From: Halothiobacillus sp.
Lineage (GTDB): Bacteria > Pseudomonadota > Gammaproteobacteria > Halothiobacillales > Halothiobacillaceae
DNA length: 64,000 bases
Assembly: GCA_020061705.1 (NCBI GenBank)
Contig: JAGUXT010000014.1
Coordinates: forward strand, 50,769-114,768
Direction: 5' to 3'
This document shows, piece after piece, positions 54,291-63,829 of the stretch. The translations under genes and the position numbers were made by a program. The notes beneath the pieces were generated by a model. It did no database searches. It was not told the origin of the DNA and saw only the letters and a program-made list of their open reading frames with translations. How positions within the stretch are numbered: the first letter of the stretch is position 1; the number at the start of each line of letters is the position of its first letter.

Positions 54291-54955
54291 TAAACGAAGG
54301 TTTGATGCGCACTTGCGCCGAAGGTGCGGTGGATTTTGATTTCAGCTTTCATCCCCCGTGTGGGGTCGCCGTGAACGAAGTGCTGGAGGCATGGTAAACA
54401 GGCCATGGATGGCCTGTTTAGTCCCATCGCAACAGGACGTTGCGTTGGGACGGCCTTGCCGGAGGTGCTTTGTTCACGGCTTGCCCGCAGGGCGACCCCT
54501 CAGGGGTGCATTTCTTTGGTGACTTTCTTTGTGCAAGCAAAGGAAGTTACTCGCCCGCAGCCAACGCAATTTGCAACGAAGCGTCTGCGTCAAGACGGGC
54601 GAAAAAGCCCACCACCTGTTCAAGTGCGGTGGTATTGTTTCGTCCGTTTCAAGTTCGCACGCTGCCCAGGCCATGTTTGTCACGGACGAGTTCCTTTCTT
54701 TGCTTGTCCAAAAAAAGGAACCAAAGAAAAGACACCCCGTTGATGCCGCCCTGCGGGCAAGCCGTGAACTGACCTGTTCCAGCCGGGTCGCCCCGACGCG
54801 ACATCCATGTCGCGACGAGGCTAAATGCGCCATCCATGGCGCTTTTACCCGGCCTCCACAGGTCAGTCCATGGCGGCATCAAAAGGGGGACAGTAAATCC
54901 AAAACCAAATCCGCGGCTTCGGCGCAAGTGCGCATCAAACATTCGTTTGCTGGGC
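54291..54955. repeat. Composite intergenic inverted repeat made of two related structured elements head-to-head
   Basis: Outer arms AAACGAAGGTTTGATGCGCACTTGCGCCGAAG / reverse complement of CTTCGGCGCAAGTGCGCATCAAACATTCGTTT; inner hairpins at 54395-54420, 54421-54451, ~54790-54850. Confidence 0.8.
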
Positions 54956-54970
54956 ATCAATAAAAAGCGC

Positions 54971-54997
54971 AAAAAAAACCCGCCAATCGGCGGGTTG
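54971..54997 (-). terminator. Rho-independent terminator downstream of fabI
   Basis: AAAAAAAACCCGCCAATCGGCGGGTT. Confidence 0.7.
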
Positions 54998-55021
54998 TGT
55001 CACGCTGGCTAGACGGAAAAA

Positions 55022-55810
55022 TCAGTCACACCGCCCCATGCCAGTAATGAAATACCCCGAATCCACATAGATATTCTCGCCGGTGATGCCGCGCGCCAGC
55101 GGGGAACCGAGGAAGGCGGCGGTGTTGCCGACGTCGTCGATGGTGACGTTGCGGCGCAGCGGGGCGTTCTTTTCCACGTAGTCGAGGAACATCTTGAACT
55201 CGCCAATGCCGGAGGCGGCCAGAGTCTTGATCGGGCCGGCGGAGATTGAATTCACGCGGATATTGTCCACGCCCATGGAGGCTGCCATGTAACGCACGCT
55301 GGCTTCCAGTGCGGCCTTGGCCACGCCCATGACGTTGTAGTTGGGCATGGCGCGCTCGGCACCGAGGTAGGAGAGGGTGAGGATGGAGGCATCTTCACGG
55401 TCTTTCATCATCGGGCGCAGTACCTTGGCCATGGCGGTCAGGCTCCATGCGCTGATGTCATGGGCGACACGGAAGCCTTCGCGGGTGGTGTTTTCCACGT
55501 AATCACCCTTGAGTTGGTCCTTGTCGGCAAAGGCTACGGCGTGAACGAGAATATCAAAGCCGTCCCAATATTGGCCGAGCAGGCCGGGCAGCGCATCAAG
55601 CTGTTCATCACTGCTGACATCCAGCGACAGGACAATACTGGAGCCAAATTCGGCTGCGACTTTTTCTACGCGCTCCTTGAATCGGTCGCTTACATAGGTG
55701 AAAGCAAGATCGGCACCCTGGCGGTGCATGGCGCTGGCAATGCCATAAGCAATGGAACGTTCATTAGCAATGCCTACGATCAGTGCGCGTTTTCCGGTGA
55801 GAAAGCCCAT
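55022..55810 (-). CDS. fabI: Enoyl-[acyl-carrier-protein] reductase (NADH)
   Basis: [57 protein letters not shown]. Confidence 0.96.
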   Translation of the reverse strand: MGFLTGKRALIVGIANERSIAYGIASAMHRQGADLAFTYVSDRFKERVEKVAAEFGSSIVLSLDVSSDEQLDALPGLLGQYWDGFDILVHAVAFADKDQLKGDYVENTTREGFRVAHDISAWSLTAMAKVLRPMMKDREDASILTLSYLGAERAMPNYNVMGVAKAALEASVRYMAASMGVDNIRVNSISAGPIKTLAASGIGEFKMFLDYVEKNAPLRRNVTIDDVGNTAAFLGSPLARGITGENIYVDSGYFITGMGRCD

Positions 55811-55844
55811 GCGGTGACTCCTTGGTCTGTGTTTTAATCGCGGC

Positions 55845-57650
55845 ATGATAACACTCCGTTCAAAAAATCATTTTTTCAGCAGTGTGGCACTGTGCCTTGT
55901 CATGCTTTTTTCCGCGCCGCTGCGCGCTGAACCCGCCTTGGCGCTAGGTTATACGCCCGCCTACCCGCCGGGATTCACGCATTTCAACTACGTCAATCCC
56001 GCTGCGCCCAAGGGCGGCAATTTGGCTATGTCGGCATTCGGCAGCTTTGACTCGCTTAATCCGTTTTTACTCAAAGGCTTGCCTGCCGCCGGTTTGGGCA
56101 GTTTGGTGTTTGAAACATTGCTGGAAAAAAGCTGGGATGAGCCGTTTTCGATGTACGGCTTGTTGGCCGAGGATGTTTCTCTGGCACAGGATGGCTTGTC
56201 GGTCAGCTTTCGCCTGCGTCCACAGGCGCGCTTTTCCGATGGTTCGCGCATGACGGCACAGGATGTGGTGTTTTCCTTCGATGCCCTGCGCTCAGCCAAG
56301 GCGCACCCGCAATATCGTGTGTATTGGGCGGACGTGGAGCGTGCTGAGGTGCTGGATGAGCGAACAGTGCGTTTTGTGTTCAAGAAGCCTAATCCAGAGC
56401 TGCATCTTATTTTGGGTGAAATGCCGGTCTTGTCGAAGCAATGGGTGAATGGACGGGCATTTGACGAGTTGGCGCGGGTTAAACCCATTGGCAGCGGGCC
56501 CTATATCCTGGAATCGTATGACTGGGGTAAACAGGTGGAATACCGGCGCAACCCGGATTATTGGGCGAAGGATTTGCCGGTGCGGCGCGGTATGTATAAC
56601 TTCGATCAGATCAGCTTCAAGTATTACAAGGATCGTACTGTATCGCTGGAGGCTTTCAAGGCGGGGGAGTTTGATTTCTTTTATGAAAATCACTCGAAGC
56701 GTTGGGCGCGCGATCATGCCGGTCTTAACTACGCCAATGGCAAGATCATAAAGACCACGATTGCTCATAGCAATAATGCGGGTATGCAGGGCATTGTTTT
56801 CAATACGCGCCGCCCTTTATTGCAGGATAGACGCGTACGCCAGGCGCTGAGTTTGGCGATGGATTTTGAATGGTCGAATCGCAATCTTTTTTATGGGCAA
56901 TATACCCGTTGTGATAGTTATTTCAGCAATAGCGAGCTGGCCGCGCATGGTTTGCCTTCGGCAGCAGAGTTAAAGTTGCTTGAACCCTTCCGTGATCAAT
57001 TGCCGCCCGAAGTATTTACCCAAGTCTATCGCCCTCCCTCGGCTGAAAATTCGCAGGCACTGCGCAGCAATCTGATTCAGGCCAAGAACCTGCTGGCTGA
57101 GGCCGGATGGACGGTGCAGGATGGCGTGCTTAAAAATAAGGAAGGCCGGGTGTTTGCGTTCGAAATACTGCTCGGTCAAAAGGGTTTTGAGCGTATTATG
57201 GCACCCTATGTCTATAATCTGCGTAAACTTGGTATCAACGCCGATTATCGTACCATTGATGCGGCACTCTACCAGCGCCGCGTAGATACCTTTGATTTTG
57301 ATGCGGTGATTGAGGTTTTTGGTGCTTCGCAATCACCGGGAAACGAGTTGTTTAATATGTTTCATTCCTCCAGCGCAAATCAGGAGGGTTCAGGCAATGC
57401 CGCAGGGGTATCCAGCCCGGTGGTTGATGCTTTGGTGAAAAAAATTGTCTATGCCCAAAATCGCGAGCAATTAATCACGGCAACCCATGCGCTGGATCGG
57501 GTATTGTTGTGGGGATATTACCTGGTGCCGAACTGGTATATTGCGAATCATCGTATTGCGTATTGGGATTATTTTGAGCGACCCAGGACGCTACCCTTGT
57601 ATTTTGAAGCCGAGCCTTGGGTGTTGAAAACATGGTGGCGCAAACCATGA
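55845..57650 (+). CDS. Oligopeptide ABC transporter substrate-binding protein, YejA-like
   Basis: [46 protein letters not shown]; signal peptide. Confidence 0.93.
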   Translation: MITLRSKNHFFSSVALCLVMLFSAPLRAEPALALGYTPAYPPGFTHFNYVNPAAPKGGNLAMSAFGSFDSLNPFLLKGLPAAGLGSLVFETLLEKSWDEPFSMYGLLAEDVSLAQDGLSVSFRLRPQARFSDGSRMTAQDVVFSFDALRSAKAHPQYRVYWADVERAEVLDERTVRFVFKKPNPELHLILGEMPVLSKQWVNGRAFDELARVKPIGSGPYILESYDWGKQVEYRRNPDYWAKDLPVRRGMYNFDQISFKYYKDRTVSLEAFKAGEFDFFYENHSKRWARDHAGLNYANGKIIKTTIAHSNNAGMQGIVFNTRRPLLQDRRVRQALSLAMDFEWSNRNLFYGQYTRCDSYFSNSELAAHGLPSAAELKLLEPFRDQLPPEVFTQVYRPPSAENSQALRSNLIQAKNLLAEAGWTVQDGVLKNKEGRVFAFEILLGQKGFERIMAPYVYNLRKLGINADYRTIDAALYQRRVDTFDFDAVIEVFGASQSPGNELFNMFHSSSANQEGSGNAAGVSSPVVDALVKKIVYAQNREQLITATHALDRVLLWGYYLVPNWYIANHRIAYWDYFERPRTLPLYFEAEPWVLKTWWRKP

Positions 57651-58045
57651 GTATCGAGGTGAGTTTGGCCATGAGCAGCATGAGTGTGCAGGATAGTAAC
57701 CATCCCTGCCTGCATTGCGGTGCATGTTGCTCCACATTTAGGGTAAGTTTTTACTGGACGGAGTCCGAGCCTGCGGCAGGCGGTGTTGTTCCCGCTGAAT
57801 TGACCGATAAGCTCAACGATTTTCGTGCGGTGATGAAAGGTACCAATCGCCCGGATCCGCGTTGCATTGCGCTTGACGGCGAGGTGGGTGGTTTTACTCC
57901 GTGCCGAATTTACACTAATCGCCCCACACCGTGCCGTGATTTTTTGATGGCACTGGATGATCCGGAGCTGGATTCCGCCTGTGACCGTGCGCGTGAAAAG
58001 CATGGACTACCACGTCTGAAGCCTTGGCCGGAGCAGAGCACATGA
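57647..58045 (+). CDS. YkgJ-family cysteine cluster protein
   Basis: CLHCGACCSTFRVSFYW; CRIYTNRPTPCRDF; ATGA overlap with the upstream gene. Confidence 0.88.
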   Translation: MSIEVSLAMSSMSVQDSNHPCLHCGACCSTFRVSFYWTESEPAAGGVVPAELTDKLNDFRAVMKGTNRPDPRCIALDGEVGGFTPCRIYTNRPTPCRDFLMALDDPELDSACDRAREKHGLPRLKPWPEQST

Positions 58046-59097
58046 CTGCCTATATCCTCAAACGTTTAATGTTGATGTTGCCAACCTTGTTTGGCGTACT
58101 ACTGATTACTTTTGTGGTGACCCAATTTGTTCCCGGCGGGCCGGTGGAGCAGTTGGTGCATCAGTTACAGCACGGCGGGCGCGAAGGCGGTGAAGCGAGC
58201 GCGGGTGCTGAGGGGATGTATCGGGGCGCTCAGGGCCTGGATGAAGAACGCCTGGCAGAAATTCGTGCTTTTTACGGCTTTGATAAACCGGCATGGGAGC
58301 GTTTTATCGCTCTCGTCGGCAATTATTTGACCTTCAATCTTGGCGATAGTTATTTTCAACACCAAAGTGTTCTGAGTTTAATGGCGGAGAAAATGCCGGT
58401 ATCCATTAGTTTGGGTTTATGGACATTTCTTATTACTTATTTGGTCAGTATTCCGCTCGGTGTGCGCAAGGCGGTACGTGATGGCACGCCGTTTGATGTG
58501 TGGACAACGACGGTGCTTTTGGTCGGCTATGCTATTCCTGGATTTGTGTTGGGCTTGTTTCTATTGGTTTTATTTGGCGGCGGTAGTTTTTGGGATCTGT
58601 TCCCCCTGCGCGGTTTAACTTCAGACAATTGGGCTGAGTTATCGTGGCCGGCGCGCATTGCCGATTATATATGGCACATGATTTTACCCGTGACCGCCAT
58701 GGTGGTGGGGCAATTTGCCGTGATGACGCTGCTAACCAAAAACAGCTTTCTTGAAGAAATTCGTAAGCAATATGTGCTGACAGCACGTGCCAAGGGACTG
58801 GCTGAAAATCAGGTTTTGTATGGTCATGTATTCAGAAACGCGGTCATTCCTCTCGTGACCGGCTTTCCTGCGGCGTTTATTGGTGCATTCTTTACCGGTA
58901 GTTTGCTGATTGAAACCCTGTTTTCATTGGATGGCTTGGGTCTGTTGTCTTACGAGGCGGTATTGCAGCGTGATTATCCTGTGGTTTTGGGCACGCTTTA
59001 TATTTATACCTTGCTTGGTTTGGTCGCAAAACTTCTTACCGATTTAACCTATGTGTGGGTTGATCCACGTATCCAGTTTAATGCGGTGGCGCGATAA
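58042..59097 (+). CDS. yejB: ABC transporter permease, YejB-like
   Basis: MTAYILKRLMLMLPTLFGVLLITFVVTQFVPGGPVEQ; ARAKGLAENQVLYGHVFRNAVIPLVTGFP. Confidence 0.94.
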   Translation: MTAYILKRLMLMLPTLFGVLLITFVVTQFVPGGPVEQLVHQLQHGGREGGEASAGAEGMYRGAQGLDEERLAEIRAFYGFDKPAWERFIALVGNYLTFNLGDSYFQHQSVLSLMAEKMPVSISLGLWTFLITYLVSIPLGVRKAVRDGTPFDVWTTTVLLVGYAIPGFVLGLFLLVLFGGGSFWDLFPLRGLTSDNWAELSWPARIADYIWHMILPVTAMVVGQFAVMTLLTKNSFLEEIRKQYVLTARAKGLAENQVLYGHVFRNAVIPLVTGFPAAFIGAFFTGSLLIETLFSLDGLGLLSYEAVLQRDYPVVLGTLYIYTLLGLVAKLLTDLTYVWVDPRIQFNAVAR

Positions 59098-59111
59098 TCT
59101 GTGCAATAAAA

Positions 59112-59133
59112 AAGGAGGCCTGTTGGCCTCCTT
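59112..59133. terminator. Bidirectional rho-independent terminator
   Basis: AAGGAGGCCTGTTGGCCTCCTT between convergent genes. Confidence 0.6.
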
Positions 59134-59154
59134 GTTGGGGTTCAAGTCAAGAGT

Positions 59155-59748
59155 TTATTTCTTGACGACCGCAGGCTCCAGCAGGATGGCCACGGCATCG
59201 GTAAATACGACATCCACCTGGTCACCGACTTTGAGGGTATGCAGCAATTCTTTGCCAGCGGTGGTTTTGGCAGTGGTGGTGCGCACTTCACCGTTGGGCA
59301 AGGTGAATTTGACAAAGTCTTTTTTCATATCGAGGGCTTGAATGGTCACGACCGTAGAAATGCGACGGCCTGTAGCCATACCTGGTTGCCCGCCCTTTGG
59401 AGCAAGGGCGACACCTTCTTCAACTTCGGTGCGTGTAACGAGGGTGTTATGAGGACGAACTTCCATGAGCAAGGATTGCATCATGCGTACACGCAGGATG
59501 TCACCAACCTTAATTTGTGGGAAATTGCGCACTTCCTCACCCGCCACTATGGTGGTTGTCTCGCCTGTATTATCGCGTAGGGTGATTTGGCGGGTTTTGG
59601 GGTCAACCGCGGTGACGGTGGCCAGTGGAAGATCGACGGCATCAATGATCACTGTGGGTTCACTGGGTTTGCTTTCTGCAATACTTAGCCCGCTGTTGAG
59701 AGCTAAGCCAAGTGCCAGTATAGCGAGTACGATTTTTGAATGTTTCAT
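59155..59748 (-). CDS. Uncharacterised secreted protein
   Basis: N-terminal signal MKHSKIVLAILALGLALNSGLSIAES; beta-rich TAVDPKTRQITLRDNTGETTTIVAGEEVRNFPQIKVGD. Confidence 0.7.
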   Translation of the reverse strand: MKHSKIVLAILALGLALNSGLSIAESKPSEPTVIIDAVDLPLATVTAVDPKTRQITLRDNTGETTTIVAGEEVRNFPQIKVGDILRVRMMQSLLMEVRPHNTLVTRTEVEEGVALAPKGGQPGMATGRRISTVVTIQALDMKKDFVKFTLPNGEVRTTTAKTTAGKELLHTLKVGDQVDVVFTDAVAILLEPAVVKK

Positions 59749-59809
59749 GAATGCAAAGTCCTTAAGTCAATGATGAAAGGCCAAGTGAATTTAGCAGATT
59801 TGGACGCTT

Positions 59810-60886
59810 ATGGGGGCAAATGTGAGTGCAAGCGTTGAAGTGACTGTCGGAGCTCCAACTGCAGTGTCAGTAATGACGCCGGGGGCGCGCAGTTGGCAGC
59901 GTTTTCGTAGCCACCGTCGCGCATGGTGGAGCTTGTGGATATTTATCGTTTTATTCTCATTGAGTCTTTTGGCCGAAATGATTGCCAACGACAAGCCCTT
60001 GCTGGTGAGTTATCAAGGCAACTTGTACGTGCCCTTTATTCATGATTACCCTGAAAGTACGTTTGGTGGCGAGTTGGAAACACCTGCGGATTATCATGAT
60101 CCGTATGTGACCCACCGCTTGACTGAAAATGGCAATTGGATGTTGCGCGCACCGATTCCATATAGTTATAACTCGATCAATTATTACGCTGCACAACCCA
60201 ATCCAGCCCCCCCGGATGCGCAGCATTGGCTGGGAACCGATGACCGTGGTCGGGATGTGATGGCACGCCTGATTTATGGTTTCCGGCTGTCGGTTTTGTT
60301 CGGTTTGGCACTGACTGCTGTAGGTTTGGGCTTGGGATTACTTACCGGTGCGCTGCAGGGTTATCTTGGTGGGCGTTTCGATCTGGCCTTTCAGCGTTTC
60401 ATCGAAGTATGGGGTTCAATGCCAGAGTTGTATTTGCTAATTATTTTCAGCTCGATTTTTAGTCCAAGTATTTGGCTTCTGTTGATTCTATTATCACTAT
60501 TCGGCTGGATGGGTTTGTCTGATTATGTGCGTGCCGAGTTTTTGCGTGGCCGTAATCTTGAGTATGTGAGTGCGGCACGCGCCTTGGGGGTTTCCGATCG
60601 ATCCATCATGTGGCGGCATTTAATGCCCAACGCCATGACGCCGGTATTAACCTTCCTTCCATTTCGCCTGTCGGGGGCGATTCTTGCGCTCACAAGCCTG
60701 GATTTCCTGGGTTTGGGCGTGCCACCCTCAACGCCGAGCCTGGGAGAGATACTTTCCCAAGGTAAGGAAAATATTGATGCATGGTGGTTATCTCTGTCGG
60801 CCTTTGGCGTGCTGGTCGGCTTGCTGGTATTGCTGATCTTTATTGGCGAAGGCTTGCGGGATGCGTTTGATACGCGGAAACGATGA
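59810..60886 (+). CDS. yejE: ABC transporter permease, YejE-like
   Basis: SLLAEMIANDKPLLVSYQGNLYVPF; HWLGTDDRGRDVMARLIYGFRLSVLFG. Confidence 0.94.
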   Translation: MGANVSASVEVTVGAPTAVSVMTPGARSWQRFRSHRRAWWSLWIFIVLFSLSLLAEMIANDKPLLVSYQGNLYVPFIHDYPESTFGGELETPADYHDPYVTHRLTENGNWMLRAPIPYSYNSINYYAAQPNPAPPDAQHWLGTDDRGRDVMARLIYGFRLSVLFGLALTAVGLGLGLLTGALQGYLGGRFDLAFQRFIEVWGSMPELYLLIIFSSIFSPSIWLLLILLSLFGWMGLSDYVRAEFLRGRNLEYVSAARALGVSDRSIMWRHLMPNAMTPVLTFLPFRLSGAILALTSLDFLGLGVPPSTPSLGEILSQGKENIDAWWLSLSAFGVLVGLLVLLIFIGEGLRDAFDTRKR

Positions 60887-60952
60887 GTTAAATATGGGTG
60901 CGTCTGTACGCATTTGTGTATGCAGTCGTGGTACCTGAGTGTGCCGCTGTGT

Positions 60953-60967
60953 TAAATGAGTCATTTA
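60953..60967. promoter_or_regulatory. Perfect palindrome, candidate enhancer-binding site
   Basis: TAAATGAGTCATTTA about 85 bp upstream of a sigma-54-like promoter; related TTAAATG half-site near 60984. Confidence 0.4.
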
Positions 60968-61046
60968 GCGCATGTTTGACTGAGTTAAATGCCCCACTCC
61001 TGTCTGTGAATATTCTAAAAAAACTATTTAATCAATAGCTTATAAG

Positions 61047-61062
61047 TGGCATATCCTTTGCT
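61047..61062 (+). promoter_or_regulatory. Candidate sigma-54 (RpoN) promoter of the bd-like oxidase operon
   Basis: TGGCATATCCTTTGCT: GG-N10-GC spacing, close to TGGCAC-N5-TTGCW. Confidence 0.65.
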
Positions 61063-61122
61063 TATGAGGTATTCGATCGGTTTTATAGCCGACGATCAAC
61101 CTTCAGCTTAGGAGAGCACGCT

Positions 61123-62523
61123 ATGGACCTGATTGGTCTTTATCCCATGTGGTATGAACCGGGTATCGGCAGCGGCTGGGTGGTGGGCTTTATTGCCACG
61201 ATTCACGTGTTGTTTTCGCATACCTCGGTCGGTGCCGCGATTTTCTTCATGATTCTCGCGACGATTGCCTACCAGCAAAACAAGCCTGAGCTTCTTGATT
61301 TCATTAAGAAGTACGGTCTTTTCTTGCTTGTTTTTTCGTACATCCTTGGCTCCATCACCGGGCCAGGTATCTGGTACTCGACCACGGTCGCCAGCCCGCG
61401 CGGGATATCCTCACTGATTCATAGTTTTGTGTGGAAGTGGGCTACCGAGTGGGTGTTCTTCGTCATCGAAGTTATTGGTGTTTACATGGTGACGTACCTT
61501 GTAGGCAAGGTTGATCAGAAAACCCATCTTAAACTGACCATTATTCTTGGTCTGGCGTCGTATACCACCATGCTTATTATCCTTGGTATCCTGAGTTTCA
61601 TGATGTGGCCAGGCAAGGAAGAGTGGTTTAGCGAAGGTGGATATCTCTTGGGCTTCTACGGTGAAAATACGTTTGCCCAATTGGCCATGCGTACCGCCTT
61701 TATGTTCTCCATGACTGCCGTGGTGGGCAGTATTGTGACTGCAGGCTTCAAGGATCAGGTTTTCCGTGCGCAAATGAACCGTTGGCTAGCGTTGGCGGGC
61801 ATCGGTGGCACGGTGGTGGGCGGGTTGTTGTTCTACTGGTATCTGAATACCCTGCCTGAGTATGCGCACCTGATTATGGAAAATCGGCTTCCGGCATGGT
61901 TTGCGCCAAGCCTGTACTCGATTCTGGCCGCCATGCTGGTGTATTTCCTGATGATGATGGTTACCCCGCGTGCAATCACCACTTGGGTGGCAGCGACGGC
62001 TACGGTTGCCTTGGTTGTGTTTGGTCTGTGGCCGGAAGAGGTGGCGCGTGAGTCGATTCGCAAGCCTTATGTGTCGGGTCAGTATGTATATTCCAATCAG
62101 CTGATTGCGCGTGATGTGCCAGGCATGGGCATCAAGAGTGAAATCCCGTTGGTTGAGGCGCATGGCTTGTTGAAAACACAGGTATTCATGCCTGAAAACC
62201 TGCGCACAGTGACACCGGATAATATCCTTCAGGTAGGCCAAGCCTTGAGCACTCAAATGTGCTCTAACTGTCATTCGCTCTCGAAAACCGGGATCCGTCC
62301 GATTGGTAATTATATCGGCAAAAATACCGATATTCCGGCCATCAAGGTTTATCTGAAAGCGGCGTTGACGACGGGAAATACCTTGTATATGCCGAAAATT
62401 CCTTTGCAGGATGATGAGGCCGAGGCGATTGCACTGTATCTCGCTAATCTTAATGACCCCACGCAGGCCGCCCGCCATAAGGCAGAAAAAAGTGCTGTGG
62501 CTCAAGCTGTAATTAAGGAGTAA
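61123..62523 (+). CDS. Cytochrome bd-like oxidase subunit I (CydA-like) with C-terminal cytochrome c domain
   Basis: FIATIHVLFSHTSVGAAIFF, SYILGSITGPGIWYSTTVASP, FVWKWATEWVFFVIEVIGVY; C-terminal MCSNCHS...LYMPKIPLQDDEAEAIALYLANL. Confidence 0.82.
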   Translation: MDLIGLYPMWYEPGIGSGWVVGFIATIHVLFSHTSVGAAIFFMILATIAYQQNKPELLDFIKKYGLFLLVFSYILGSITGPGIWYSTTVASPRGISSLIHSFVWKWATEWVFFVIEVIGVYMVTYLVGKVDQKTHLKLTIILGLASYTTMLIILGILSFMMWPGKEEWFSEGGYLLGFYGENTFAQLAMRTAFMFSMTAVVGSIVTAGFKDQVFRAQMNRWLALAGIGGTVVGGLLFYWYLNTLPEYAHLIMENRLPAWFAPSLYSILAAMLVYFLMMMVTPRAITTWVAATATVALVVFGLWPEEVARESIRKPYVSGQYVYSNQLIARDVPGMGIKSEIPLVEAHGLLKTQVFMPENLRTVTPDNILQVGQALSTQMCSNCHSLSKTGIRPIGNYIGKNTDIPAIKVYLKAALTTGNTLYMPKIPLQDDEAEAIALYLANLNDPTQAARHKAEKSAVAQAVIKE

Positions 62524-62526
62524 CTC

Positions 62527-63765
62527 ATGGACGCACAAGCTTTATATGCCCTGCGTGACGTGGCAGGTGTTCCCACACATCCAGTTGTGTTTTTGATTCT
62601 CGGCGTGGTGACCTTTGCGCTGCATATTGCTGCGGTGCAAATCATGCTCGGAGCATCCGGTTTGACCATTTGGGGAGCGTTGAGTAAAGACTCGCATCAG
62701 CGCCGTTTGGCGCAGTCGATGGTTATGGTTTCCAAGGTCATGCTCTCCATCGCTATTGTGATTGGGGTGGCACCGCTCTTGTTTGTACAAGTGACCTATG
62801 ACCCCTTTTGGTATACCTCCAACGTGCTTTCTGCCTGGTGGGTGATCGGTTTTCTGGTGTTTCTGACTGTTGGCGCGTTGCTGTGGTTTTTCTTCAATGC
62901 CAAAAACGAAAACCTGGCGACAGAGAAAACCTTTTGCCCGGGCTCGGCCATTTTCGCGGTGGTGATGTTCCTGATTGTTGGTTTCATCATGCATGTTTTA
63001 ACCAATCAAATGCTTTCACCGGAAAAGTGGATGCAGTGGTATGCCCCCAATGGGGTAATTGATACCTCAGGGCGTGGGATTCATGACTTCAATCTGGCGC
63101 GCTTCCTGTTCTTTATTAGCTTGAGTGTTCCAGTGATTGGCGCCGTGCTGGTGGGGTATCGCCGTTACTATCTGCCGCGTCTGGCTGATAAGACTTTGAA
63201 CATGACACAAGACTATCTGGATTGGGCGGGTCGTTTGGGACAAAACCTGATTGTGGTGGGTGGTGTGGTCAGCGTGCTGATCGGAGCGTGGTGGATGGCG
63301 ACCCTGCCAGCCAATCAGGCGGCGTTTGCACTTTCGCCGTGGGTGTTGTTGTCCCTGGCTTTGTTGCTGGCATTTGTGGCGTTCGCCTTCTGGGTGCGCA
63401 TGGGCAAGATGGATACGCTGTGGGCCTATGCCGTGCTGCCGGTCGGTGCGGTGGCGCTGATTATGGTGGCGGCGGCACGCGAAATTCTGCGCTACCACGT
63501 CCTCATGGGCGCGCATGGCTACGACGTGTTCACTTACCCGATCAATATGGATTGGTACAGTACCCTCATGTTCTTTGGCACCTTCCTGATCGTGGGCGGC
63601 GGTGTGCTGGCTTACATGCTCACCGTGGCGTGGAAGGCCGGGCAGGCCGAAGGGGTTTACACGCCAGGGCCGATTATCTCCCGCATGGGTGATATTGGTA
63701 TTGCTCTGATCGTGTTGTGGATCGTGCAGTATTTCGCTGTAGGACTTTACGTCTGGTTAAGTTGA
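62527..63765 (+). CDS. Multi-TM partner subunit of the bd-like oxidase, possibly CydA-related
   Basis: Starts 3 bp after the previous stop; multiple TM helices; FALHIAAVQIMLGASGLTIW aligns by eye with FIATIHVLFSHTSVGAAIFF. Confidence 0.7.
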   Translation: MDAQALYALRDVAGVPTHPVVFLILGVVTFALHIAAVQIMLGASGLTIWGALSKDSHQRRLAQSMVMVSKVMLSIAIVIGVAPLLFVQVTYDPFWYTSNVLSAWWVIGFLVFLTVGALLWFFFNAKNENLATEKTFCPGSAIFAVVMFLIVGFIMHVLTNQMLSPEKWMQWYAPNGVIDTSGRGIHDFNLARFLFFISLSVPVIGAVLVGYRRYYLPRLADKTLNMTQDYLDWAGRLGQNLIVVGGVVSVLIGAWWMATLPANQAAFALSPWVLLSLALLLAFVAFAFWVRMGKMDTLWAYAVLPVGAVALIMVAAAREILRYHVLMGAHGYDVFTYPINMDWYSTLMFFGTFLIVGGGVLAYMLTVAWKAGQAEGVYTPGPIISRMGDIGIALIVLWIVQYFAVGLYVWLS

Positions 63766-63829
63766 ACCCTTCTTTCCTTAATTTCGGCCTGAGTGTGCTT
63801 CACGCTCAGGTCTACACGAGAACACGTCT

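Noticed and set aside
54405-54963. Overlapping ORFs on both strands (54405-54743, 54440-54772, 54529-54963, 54474-54833, 54649-54972)
   Set aside because: They lie inside the composite inverted-repeat element, overlap each other in several frames and show no recognisable domain; explained by palindromic repeat structure.
61786-62538. 250-aa minus-strand ORF
   Set aside because: Antisense to the bd-like oxidase gene; no support.
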